NCBI GenBank assembly: GCA_017623955.1
Contig: JAGAOA010000153.1
Location: 1-8,745 of the forward strand
Direction of reading: 5' to 3'
DNA from: Opitutales bacterium
GTDB lineage: Bacteria > Verrucomicrobiota > Verrucomicrobiae > Opitutales > CAG-312
DNA length: 8,745 nt
The notes under the pieces are model-generated. The model saw nothing but the letters and a program-made list of their open reading frames with translations, searched no databases and was not told the origin of the DNA. Made by a program: the position numbers and the translations under genes. Shown piece after piece: positions 1 to 7,400 of the stretch; the first letter of the stretch is position 1, and each line of letters starts with the position of its first letter.

Positions 1-117
1 CATATGAATTGTTCTTACGCATCAACATACTTAGATTATATGTCAGGACAATCGACCACATCTTGGTATGTCGACCCGGGTAGAACTATTCGTTGCGGTG
101 TGGAATTTAAGTTTTAA
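1..117 (+). CDS. C-terminal end of an outer-membrane beta-barrel protein, probably a TonB-dependent receptor (5' part outside window)
   Basis: Frame 1 is open from the window edge to a TAA at 115-117, giving 38 residues. The peptide ends in WYVDPGRTIRCGVEFKF. A proline-glycine-arginine turn followed by an alternating polar/hydrophobic last strand with a terminal Phe is the usual look of the final strand of TonB-dependent receptors, and the terminal aromatic is the BAM recognition signal of outer-membrane barrels in general. The plug domain, signal peptide and most of the barrel lie to the left of the window, so the substrate cannot be inferred. The reading frame ends 33 nt before a strong hairpin terminator, as expected for a real gene end. 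Another large barrel protein, such as a porin or secretin-like protein, cannot be excluded. I am fairly sure of the coding frame and only moderately sure of the family. Confidence 0.6.
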   Translation, partial: HMNCSYASTYLDYMSGQSTTSWYVDPGRTIRCGVEFKF

Positions 118-149
118 AATAATACACTTATACATCTTTTAACAAATGC

Positions 150-181
150 AAAAAATGCTACATTTTTATGTAGCATTTTTT
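150..181. terminator. Bidirectional intrinsic terminator between converging genes
   Basis: A perfect 14-bp inverted repeat (150-163 against 168-181) with a 4-nt TTTT loop. The core stem is TGCTACAT/ATGTAGCA, flanked by six A on the left and six T on the right, so a U-tract is produced in either direction. It lies 33 nt after the stop of the rightward outer-membrane gene and 6 nt after the stop of the leftward helicase gene, so it can end both transcripts. Confidence 0.88.
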
Positions 182-187
182 GTTGGT

Positions 188-1702
188 CTAATTTGAAACA
201 AAGTTTTTGCGAATACGTTTTTGTTTTTGTGGTCGCATTGGTTTTTGTGTCTTTGTCTTTTGCTGGAATGCAGGCTTATTCTGCTTGCCAAAAGATTTTT
301 GTTTTTGAGGTTTTGCAAAACTTTTTTGCGATGACTTTGATTTCTTTTTGTTGTCGATTTTTTTATCTCTTCTTGATTGGGCTCCAGCATTGAACTTCGG
401 TTTTTCCATATAGACCGATGGTCTGCGTTCGCCATATAAAATTTCTGCCGAGAACTCTTTATCTTTTATTTTTCGAGGTTGCTGTTGCGGATTTTTCTTT
501 GCCATTTTGGCTCGAAAAGCACTATTTTTCTTTATTAATTCAAAGACGTTTTCTGAATGGTATTGTGTATTTGTATAGAGTGGAATATCTAATTTGATAA
601 ACTTTTCGATTGCTGAAAAATCTTGAATATTATCTCTTGTACATAATGATACTGCTTCGCCCGATGCTTCTGCTCGAGCAGTTCTACCTATACGATGCAC
701 ATAAGTTTCGACCTCATCAGGTAGGTCATAATTTACAACCATATTCATATTTTTTACGTCGATGCCACGAGCGGCTATGTCGGTTGCAACAAGTACGCGA
801 ATGTTATGGTCTTTAAATTTACTCAATGCACGCTGACGTGCTGATTGCGATTTATCGCCATGAATTGCATCTGCGGAAATTCCGCTTTTACTCAAACGTT
901 TTGCAAGTTTGCTTGCACCATGTTTTGTTCTGCAAAATACAAGTGCCAAAAATTCTTTTTCATCGGCATGAGGTAAAGGTAGTTCTGTCAAGAAATTATA
1001 TTTATCTAAACTTTCAAGCATAGCTACTTTTTGGTCGATTTTCTCTACTGTCGGTTTGTCTGGATCGATTGAAATCTTTAACGGATTTACCACAATTGAA
1101 CGTGCCAACTTCTCAATTTCGTCCGACAAAGTAGCCGAGAATAACAGAGATTGTCTCTTGTTTGGCAACTGCGAGCATATTTTACGAATGTCTGGCAGAA
1201 AACCCATATCTAACATTCTATCGGCTTCATCTAGAACGAGATATTCAACGCCTTCAAACGACAATTTCTTTTGATGAAACAGGTCTAACAAACGTCCTGG
1301 GGTAGCTACCAGTATATCTACGCCTATCGACAATGATCTAACTTGAGGTTTTAGCGATACTCCGCCATACGCTTTGCAGTACGATAAATTCAAATGCTTG
1401 CCATACATGGAAATGTTTGCACCTATTTGTTCAGCGAGTTCTCGAGTAGGAGTCAAAATTAATGCTCTAAATTGCAACGGGCGTGGGAAGTTCCCCGATG
1501 TTTCAAGTTTCTGCATAATAGGCAGGGCAAATGCTGCCGTTTTGCCAGTTCCAGTTTGAGCGCACCCGAATATGTCTCTACCTTCAAGTATCGCTGGAAT
1601 GGCTCGTTGCTGGATTGGCGATGGCTTTTGGTAGTTTGCATCGCGAATCGCTTTTAAGATATTTTCGGAAAGTCCTAGTTGTTTGAAATTTTCAGTACTC
1701 AT
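188..1702 (-). CDS. rhlE: DEAD-box ATP-dependent RNA helicase, RhlE type
   Basis: A 504-residue cytoplasmic RNA helicase, expected to unwind short RNA duplexes using ATP in ribosome assembly, mRNA decay or cold adaptation. All core motifs are visible. They are the Q motif (F6, then NYQKPSPIQ with Q31), motif I AQTGTGKT (48-55), Ia PTRELAEQ (85-92), Ib TPGR (134-137), II DEAD (158-161), III SAT (189-191), V ATDIAARGID (306-315) and VI HRIGRTAR (336-343). The wording of motifs Q and I (QKPSPIQQRAIP, FGCAQTGTGKTAAFALP) is that of the RhlE subfamily. From about residue 395 to the end there is a roughly 110-residue low-complexity tail rich in Lys, Arg and Gln, typical of RNA-binding tails in this family, which makes the protein longer than the bare two-domain core. 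The ATG at 1702 is supported by the correctly placed Q motif and by a promoter just upstream. The gene appears monocistronic, with hairpin terminators on both sides. Confidence 0.95.
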   Translation of the reverse strand: MSTENFKQLGLSENILKAIRDANYQKPSPIQQRAIPAILEGRDIFGCAQTGTGKTAAFALPIMQKLETSGNFPRPLQFRALILTPTRELAEQIGANISMYGKHLNLSYCKAYGGVSLKPQVRSLSIGVDILVATPGRLLDLFHQKKLSFEGVEYLVLDEADRMLDMGFLPDIRKICSQLPNKRQSLLFSATLSDEIEKLARSIVVNPLKISIDPDKPTVEKIDQKVAMLESLDKYNFLTELPLPHADEKEFLALVFCRTKHGASKLAKRLSKSGISADAIHGDKSQSARQRALSKFKDHNIRVLVATDIAARGIDVKNMNMVVNYDLPDEVETYVHRIGRTARAEASGEAVSLCTRDNIQDFSAIEKFIKLDIPLYTNTQYHSENVFELIKKNSAFRAKMAKKNPQQQPRKIKDKEFSAEILYGERRPSVYMEKPKFNAGAQSRRDKKIDNKKKSKSSQKSFAKPQKQKSFGKQNKPAFQQKTKTQKPMRPQKQKRIRKNFVSN

Positions 1703-1727
1703 TTTGCCTAAAAGAATTAATAAATAT

Positions 1728-1755
1728 ATTATACTTGCAAGCTTTTTTATGTAAT
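1728..1755 (-). promoter_or_regulatory. Candidate sigma70-type promoter for the DEAD-box helicase gene
   Basis: On the minus strand there is a perfect -10 box TATAAT (plus positions 1728-1733), a 16-nt spacer, and a -35-like ATTACA (1750-1755, four of six matches to TTGACA). Transcription would begin near 1721, leaving a leader of about 20 nt before the ATG at 1702. The only ribosome-binding hint is a weak TAGG (1707-1710). The region is A/T-rich, so the -35 box is only suggestive. Confidence 0.5.
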
Positions 1756-1772
1756 TACTATTTTGTATTTAC

Positions 1773-1808
1773 AAAAAAAAGGCAATTCTTGCGAATTGCC
1801 TTTTTTTT
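1773..1808. terminator. Intrinsic terminator downstream of the outer-membrane barrel gene
   Basis: A perfect 16-bp inverted repeat: eight A plus GGCAATTC (1773-1788), loop TTGC (1789-1792), then GAATTGCC plus eight T (1793-1808). It starts 18 nt past the stop of the minus-strand gene at 1827 and precedes the promoter of the next minus-strand gene, so its evident job is to stop read-through into the helicase gene. Being symmetric, it could also block transcription arriving from the other side. Confidence 0.9.
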
Positions 1809-1826
1809 AAAGTTTTTAAGTATAAA

Positions 1827-2645
1827 TTAGTATCCGAAGCGGAAACCAAACTTTACGATATGAGCTTTGATATCGTCTTGAGCGAAACCTTCGTTATCAA
1901 AGTTATATGCGTATTCAGCAAGGAGTGTCCAACCCTTTACGAGTTGTACTGCGTGTTCGAGAGAGATTTCCCAACCTTCGTTGATACCACCGAAAACGCC
2001 TGTACCATAACCGAATTCATTGTCTTGGGTAACTTTGTCCATACCGCTTACTTTTGTGTATGTAACCTTTGGTGTAAGAGCTATGAATTTGTAGATTTGA
2101 AGTTCTGCACCACCACCAAAGTTGTACATCAATTCAAAGCTGTTATCCTTGTAAAGACTTGTTCCATCTGTTGCCTTCATGTCTACATCGTTGTATGACA
2201 TACCAACGCTAGCAAATACGAAAGGAGCTACAACTAGATTTTTCGAAAATGCGTACTTGAGATAGGGCTTAATTTGTACTGGGATATCAAGTCTGTTGTA
2301 ATCTATTGTAGAGTCTAGTAAAGTATCTTTGCCGTCAGTGTTAAAATTGTTGTAGTTGATTGGAACAGAAACGTCTATACCAAAGTTGTGATATCTGTTC
2401 TTGTATGCAGCCATTGAAAATTCTGCCCAAGCACCACCGCTGAGTTCTTCACTCATACTGCCGTTATTCATTTCATTGACTGAACCACCAAAAGAAATTG
2501 TACCTCTTTTACCGATTTTACCAACTGAATCTTTTGCAGCAGCGTCAATGAATCTCTTTTGTTGTTTCCATGTCGACAAGCTTTGTGCGTCTGCCATTGA
2601 GAACGCCATAGCCATTGCTGACAATAATACTATTATTTTTTTCAT
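1827..2645 (-). CDS. Outer-membrane beta-barrel protein of unknown function, secreted
   Basis: A 272-residue protein with a clear Sec signal peptide. MKK is followed by a hydrophobic stretch (residues 4-17) and an A18-D19-A20 motif, with cleavage predicted before Q21. The mature part (about 252 residues) has many short segments of alternating hydrophobic and polar residues rich in Gly, Tyr and Phe. Examples are near residues 46-56, 95-105, 140-155 and 255-272, and it ends HIVKFGFRFGY with a terminal Tyr, the classical last-strand signal for outer-membrane insertion. This fits a small barrel of roughly 8-12 strands, such as an OmpA-like or OmpW-like single-domain barrel. I see no catalytic motif or peptidoglycan-binding domain, so its role (structural, channel or adhesion) is unknown. 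The start at 2645 is well supported by a Shine-Dalgarno AAAGGA 8 nt upstream and by the signal peptide. It is probably monocistronic, ended by the hairpin at 1773-1808, and divergent from parA. Confidence 0.85.
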   Translation of the reverse strand: MKKIIVLLSAMAMAFSMADAQSLSTWKQQKRFIDAAAKDSVGKIGKRGTISFGGSVNEMNNGSMSEELSGGAWAEFSMAAYKNRYHNFGIDVSVPINYNNFNTDGKDTLLDSTIDYNRLDIPVQIKPYLKYAFSKNLVVAPFVFASVGMSYNDVDMKATDGTSLYKDNSFELMYNFGGGAELQIYKFIALTPKVTYTKVSGMDKVTQDNEFGYGTGVFGGINEGWEISLEHAVQLVKGWTLLAEYAYNFDNEGFAQDDIKAHIVKFGFRFGY

Positions 2646-2653
2646 AAGAATAT

Positions 2654-2659
2654 TCCTTT
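2654..2659 (-). promoter_or_regulatory. Shine-Dalgarno sequence of the outer-membrane barrel gene
   Basis: On the minus strand AAAGGA lies 8 nt upstream of the ATG at 2643-2645. It is the clearest ribosome-binding site in the window and fixes the start of this gene. The other genes have weak sites or rely on close coupling to the gene before them. Confidence 0.7.
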
Positions 2660-2679
2660 GTTTTTATATTAAGGTCTAT

Positions 2680-2710
2680 ATTCTAAACTTTTTTTTATAT
2701 AAGATGTCAA
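2680..2710 (-). promoter_or_regulatory. Candidate sigma70-type promoter for the outer-membrane barrel gene
   Basis: On the minus strand a perfect -35 box TTGACA (plus 2705-2710) is followed by a 19-nt A/T-rich spacer and TAGAAT (plus 2680-2685, five of six matches to TATAAT). Transcription would start near 2673, giving a leader of just under 30 nt that holds the Shine-Dalgarno sequence. The spacer is longer than the ideal 17 nt, which is the main reason for doubt. Confidence 0.5.
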
Positions 2711-2712
2711 GT

Positions 2713-2741
2713 TTAAAATATTTTTTTTATAGGTGTTTAAT
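2713..2741 (+). promoter_or_regulatory. Weak candidate promoter for the parA-rnc-mfd operon
   Basis: TTAAAA (2713-2718, four of six to the -35 consensus), a 17-nt spacer, then TTTAAT (2736-2741, five of six to the -10 consensus). Transcription would begin near 2748, about 60 nt before parA. The whole 2646-2806 region is very A/T-rich, so a match of this quality can occur by chance. An operon promoter is nevertheless expected here because the upstream gene points away. Confidence 0.25.
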
Positions 2742-2806
2742 AATGCTCGCAATTAATAAATTTTTAGTTTTATATATGGCAACGAAAAATAGAAAGTATT
2801 TATAAA

Positions 2807-3586
2807 ATGGCAAAAGTTTTCGCAATAGCAAATCAAAAGGGTGGTGTTGGTAAGACTACTACGGCAGTTAATTTAGCGGCAGGTTTGGCACGTCGCAAAA
2901 AGCGTACAATTCTTATTGATATGGATCAACAGGCTAGTGCTACTAGTGCACTCGGTTATGAAAAAACTGCGGGTACTAGTTTGTATCAGGTCTTACACGG
3001 CGAGGGGTCAGCTCGTGAAAAGTTGATTCAAACTCAACGCAAAAACTTGTGGTTGATTCCGTCTGAAACAGATTTGTCGGCTATCGAAGTTGAACTTTCT
3101 GGTAGTGAAAACTATTTGATACGCTTGCGTGAAGCCATTGCACCCTTGAAAAATTCAGATGAATTTGACGCAATAGTTATTGATGCTCCACCATCGTTGG
3201 GCTTACTTTCTATGAATTCACTTGCTGCTGCCGATTTCCTTTTAATTGCACTACAATGCGAGTATTTAGCAATGGAGGGATTGGGTCAGATTATGAGTGT
3301 TGTAGATCAGCTAAAAGCTGCTGGAGTTAGTCCTTCATTGGAAGTTGGCGGTGTAATAATGACTATGTATGATAGTCGAACAAACTTATCTAAGCAAGTT
3401 TTGAAGGAAGTTAAGGAATATATGAACGGCTTAGTCTTCAATACTTTGATTCCAAGAACTGTTCGTCTAGCAGAAGCTCCAAGTTTTGGAAAGACAATTT
3501 TTGAATACGCAAGATGGAACGAAGGGGCTTTCGCCTACGATAAACTTGCAAAGGAAGTCGATAAACGTTTTGGACTTTCATCCTAA
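2807..3586 (+). CDS. parA: ParA/Soj-family chromosome-partitioning ATPase
   Basis: A 259-residue cytoplasmic P-loop ATPase of the MinD/ParA superfamily. It is expected to bind the nucleoid as an ATP dimer and to segregate origins, usually with ParB. Visible features are the deviant Walker A KGGVGKTT (residues 11-18, with signature K11 and catalytic K16), the Walker A' stretch [12 protein letters not shown] (35-46), Walker [10 protein letters not shown] (122-130, D126), the [10 protein letters not shown] segment (186-195), and [16 protein letters not shown] (219-234). The last two are typical of chromosomal Soj-type ParA, and the short N-terminus without a helix-turn-helix domain excludes plasmid type Ia ParA. 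The start is fixed by the KGG motif ten residues in. A weak AGAAAG lies 10 nt upstream. The gene is first in a tight plus-strand series and ends 1 nt before rnc. Oddly, no parB or parS-like element follows, so its partner is elsewhere or it has another cargo. Confidence 0.93.
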   Translation: MAKVFAIANQKGGVGKTTTAVNLAAGLARRKKRTILIDMDQQASATSALGYEKTAGTSLYQVLHGEGSAREKLIQTQRKNLWLIPSETDLSAIEVELSGSENYLIRLREAIAPLKNSDEFDAIVIDAPPSLGLLSMNSLAAADFLLIALQCEYLAMEGLGQIMSVVDQLKAAGVSPSLEVGGVIMTMYDSRTNLSKQVLKEVKEYMNGLVFNTLIPRTVRLAEAPSFGKTIFEYARWNEGAFAYDKLAKEVDKRFGLSS

Positions 3587-3587
3587 G

Positions 3588-4442
3588 ATGATAAAGAAAT
3601 ATATAAAGCGATTATTAAAACCTTCGGTTGCTAAACGAGCAAAAGCTATGAATAGGGCAAAAAAGGCTCGAACGAACGTTCGCGCAGAGTTGCGTCGTCG
3701 TCGTCTTGCTCCGTTAGAAGAAAAATTAGGTTACGTTTTTGAAGACAAATCAATTCTTGTTGAAGCTCTTACTCATGCTGGTTTGATTGGTGTTTCTAAG
3801 GCAAAGATAAAATCAAATCAACGCTTGGAATTTTTGGGAGATTCTATTTTGCAATCTATCATTACCGATGCTGTATTCAAAAAATTTGGTAAAAGCGAAG
3901 AGGGAATGCTCACAAAAATACGCATTGCTTTAACACAAGGGTCTTTCCTTGCAGAGCTTTCTCGCGATTTAACAATACCAGAGTATTTGAATGTACCCAA
4001 AGGTTCAGAAAATATCCGTAGCCAACCAGCTGCTGCAGAAGATGCTTTTGAAGCTGTTGTAGGGGCTTTATATCTAGATTCTTCTTTTGAAAAGGCAAGA
4101 GATGTAGTCCTAACTTGGTATAGATTGAAGCTTGATAACGTCACAGACTTGATGTCGACTCAAAATCCAAAGGGTGCGTTGCAAGAGACCGTTGCAAAAT
4201 CGGGGAAGAAGATTGAATATGTATTGCTTTCGCAGTCTGGACCCGATCACAAAAAAGTTTTCGAAATAGAAGTTAGAATTGATGGGCTTGCATACGCTAG
4301 AGCATCATCTTCTTCAAAGAAAAATGCCGAAGCGGAAGCTGCAAAGCAAGCCTTGAAGTTGTATTTAAGTCAACTAGAAAATGCCGAGATAGATAAAACT
4401 GTTGCCCCTACAAAAAAATCAAAAAAGAAATCTGAAAAATAA
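3588..4442 (+). CDS. rnc: Ribonuclease III (double-stranded RNA endonuclease)
   Basis: A 284-residue RNase III that cleaves double-stranded RNA, mainly in rRNA precursor processing and mRNA turnover, as a Mg2+-dependent homodimer. The nuclease domain (about 41-185) contains the signature NQRLEFLGDS (77-86), with metal-binding E81 and D85, and the second acidic pair D152 and E155 in EDAFEAVVGALYLD. A double-stranded RNA-binding domain follows at about 193-262, ending in the typical SSSKKNAEAEAAKQALKLY helix, and then a Lys-rich tail (to 284). Two oddities: the usual Glu of NERLEF is Gln78, and residues 1-40 form a very basic extension (17 Lys/Arg) not needed for the fold. I chose the ATG at 3588, 1 nt after the parA stop. 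The upstream in-frame ATG at 3486 lies inside parA and would add 34 residues unlike RNase III. No Shine-Dalgarno is visible, so translation is probably coupled to parA. Confidence 0.93.
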   Translation: MIKKYIKRLLKPSVAKRAKAMNRAKKARTNVRAELRRRRLAPLEEKLGYVFEDKSILVEALTHAGLIGVSKAKIKSNQRLEFLGDSILQSIITDAVFKKFGKSEEGMLTKIRIALTQGSFLAELSRDLTIPEYLNVPKGSENIRSQPAAAEDAFEAVVGALYLDSSFEKARDVVLTWYRLKLDNVTDLMSTQNPKGALQETVAKSGKKIEYVLLSQSGPDHKKVFEIEVRIDGLAYARASSSSKKNAEAEAAKQALKLYLSQLENAEIDKTVAPTKKSKKKSEK

Positions 4443-4490
4443 TTTTGTAAAAAAATAAGATATTTTTGTTTTTACGTGTCTTAATTATAT

Positions 4491-7400
4491 ATGTTAGTTG
4501 CAAGTGCGAACAAAGATAGTGTATTTTATCCAGATATTCCACAGTCGTCATGGGGGGCAGTGTGTGCGTATTTATGTGCATCAAGTAAGAAAAATATAAA
4601 CATATTAGTATTTAATTCTTCAGCAGATTGCGATTTTTTCTATTCCCGTATAAAATATTTTTTGGAGCTATCGAACATAGATTTCCGTTTAAAAGTTCTT
4701 CCAACAGAATATTCAAAAAATATAACCGATGCTGCTACTTTTGATAGTGTATGTGAGCGAACTGGAACATTAAATGCTCTTGCGGAGACTTCGTCTGTTT
4801 CTACAAAAACAATAGTTTTGACATATCCCGATGCAATTTTTTCGCCTGCCCATGAACCTACGGTTATAGAGCGTATTCAACTAGAGACAGGAAAAACATT
4901 TAAACATAGTCAACTAGTAAACAAACTTGTCGAATACGGATATTACAATGAAGTTTTGTGCGAAAGTCCGGGGCAATTTGCAATTAGAGGCGGTATTATT
5001 GATGTCTATCCCATTGCTTCACAGTATCCGGTACGTATAGATTTCTTTGGCGATAAGATTGAAAATATAAGAATATTTAATCCCGATACTCAGTTGGCTG
5101 ATGGCAAAACATCTAGTGTGCGCATAGATAAAGCTCCGTCGTCTTTGGCATCTGAAAATAGTGCATATTCTGCTCTAGATTACATACAAGAACCTTCTGA
5201 TTGGTTTATCTTTGAGCCATCACAAATGCGACAAAAATATTCTGAATTGTTTTTGTATTCAGAAAATCTTTCATCAACATCATCTAAGTTTGGAAAATTA
5301 TTTGCACGCACAAACGATTCTTTTTTTGCTATTTCTTCAATCGGTGCAAGTAGCGATGTGTTTGAAAAATCAAAGCGATGTATCTTAAAGTTGGGTGATA
5401 CATCATCCTTATCTTCTCAAGAATTACACTCAGATGGAGTTGGCATTGAGCGCTTTGAATATGAAGTTGATTTACGTGGAAAGTTTATACAAAAACTAGA
5501 TGAATGGGCAAAACAAAATATCGAGATTTTTGTAGCTTCCGACGGAAAAGCCGATGAAGATTTAACAAGAAAATTTTTCGCAAAAGAAGGGGTAGAGTGT
5601 AAATGTAAATTTGTAAAATCGACATTCGGCGAAGGCTTTTATATTGAGAATTTTGATGAGGCTTTTCGTCCACAATGGAAGTCTCTGCCTAAATCCGCAA
5701 AAGGTGTTGTTTTTGTCAGTTTGCGTGACTTATTTGGCAGACGTACTAAAACCGATTTACAGCCTCGTCGAAGAATGTTATCTATAAAGGCTCAGGTTGA
5801 TCAGTTGTTAGATTTTTCTGAGTTGAGTCGTGGCGATTATGTCGTTCATTTGGGACACGGGGTTTGTAGGTATTGTGGTATAGAAAAATTACAGCTTGAT
5901 GGTAAAATTCAAGAGATTATAAAACTTGAATTTGAGGATAACGCGTATCTGTTTGTGCCACTGCATAAATCGTATTTGTTGAGTCGATACATCGGTCTTG
6001 AGAAAACTGTACCTAAGCTTGCTCGTTTAGATTCAAAATCGTGGATAAAAGTACGTTCTGCTGCTGAACATGCCGCTTTAGATTACGCATCTGAACTATT
6101 GCAAATGCAATCTAAACGAGAAATTACCGATGGCATTTCTTTTCCACCCGACAATGAGTGGCAAAAAAGTTTTGAAGATTCTTTTCCATTTGTAGAGACT
6201 CCCGACCAGCTTAAAGCCATTGAGGAGGTGAAAGCAGATATGTCTTCTTCAAGACCTATGGACAGACTTTTGTGTGCCGATGTCGGTTTTGGTAAAACAG
6301 AGATTGCTATGCGAGCCGCATTTAAATGTGCAATAAATGGAATGCAAGTAGCGATGTTGTGTCCTACTACAATTTTATGTCAACAACATTTTCGTAATTT
6401 CAAAGAAAGAATGGGTGGATTTCCTATCATAGTTGAAATGCTTTCTCGTTTTCGCACCAAAAAAGAGTGTGAAAAAATAAAAAGACAACTATCCGAAGTT
6501 AAAATAGATATTGTAATTGGTACACACGCATTACTATCAAATGATGTTGATTTTAAAAATTTAGGACTTTTAGTAATAGATGAAGAACATCGCTTTGGTG
6601 TAAAACATAAAGAGAAAATAAAAATGTTACGCGAAGGTGTTGATGTGCTTTCTATGAGTGCAACTCCAATTCCTAGAACATTGTATTTTGCAATGATGGG
6701 TGCAAGAAAAATAAGTTTGATGGAAACACCTCCAAAAAATCGTTTTCCAGTAGAAACTTTTGTTCGAGATTATTCAGATGATACTGTAAAAGATGCTATC
6801 GAAAAGGAAATAGATAGAGGTGGTCAGGTATTTTACTTGCATAATAGAGTAAAGACTATTGAAAATGTCGCTTTAAAAATAAAGGCTATGTTTCCTAAGT
6901 TGCGTGTGGGGGTTGGGCATGGTCAGATGAGCGAGAACGCTTTAGAAAAACTTATGTCAGATTTTGTTGATGGTAAATACGATGTTCTTGTCTGTACTAC
7001 CATAATAGAATCAGGATTAGATATTCCTAACTGTAATACTATAATAGTAGAAAGTGCCGATAAATTTGGTTTGGCACAGTTGTACCAGTTGCGAGGTAGA
7101 GTAGGACGTTTTACTCGTCGTGCTTATGCGTGGCTTTTACTACACAAACATTCTAAAATTGTAGATGCTGCCAGAAAACGTTTGAGTGCCATACGTCAAT
7201 ATAATAAAGCTGGTGCTGGTTTTAGAATTGCAACTAGGGACCTTCAATTGAGAGGTTGTGGAAATTTATTAGGTGCAAAACAAAGTGGACACATCGCAGG
7301 TGTTGGGTTCGATTTATATTGTTCACTTCTAAAGAAGAGCGTTGCAATGCTAAAGGGCGAGAAGACCGCAACGGTCTTACGTGCTTCTGTCGAGTTAGAT

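Noticed and set aside
2401..2805. 134-codon open frame on the plus strand across the start of the barrel gene and the divergent intergenic region
   Set aside because: Most of it is antisense to the signal peptide and N-terminus of the well-supported barrel gene, the predicted peptide shows no recognisable domain, and it would cover the divergent promoters.
3486..3587. Upstream in-frame ATG giving RNase III 34 more residues
   Set aside because: It lies inside the conserved C-terminus of parA, and the added residues are a frame-shifted reading of ParA unlike any RNase III.
3673..3682. 10-bp palindrome CGAACGTTCG near the start of rnc, resembling a LexA box
   Set aside because: The Gram-positive-type LexA box needs a 4-nt centre between CGAAC and GTTCG, which is missing here. 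The site is also inside the coding region.
3818..4144. 108-codon minus-strand open frame inside rnc
   Set aside because: It is the complement of the conserved RNase III nuclease domain, with no family resemblance, no ribosome site and no conserved context.
4451..4467. AAAAATA/TATTTTT inverted repeat in the rnc-mfd gap as a terminator
   Set aside because: The 7-bp stem is purely A/T with a 3-nt loop, too weak to be convincing in so A/T-rich a gap.
4444..4468. TTTG followed by TATTTTTG, resembling a Bacteroidota-type promoter before mfd
   Set aside because: The two elements are only 13 nt apart instead of about 19-21 nt, and such strings are expected by chance here.
7362..7378. Perfect 7-bp hairpin AAGACCG-CAA-CGGTCTT inside mfd
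   Set aside because: It is in a conserved coding stretch with no T-tract after it. It is short enough to arise by chance.
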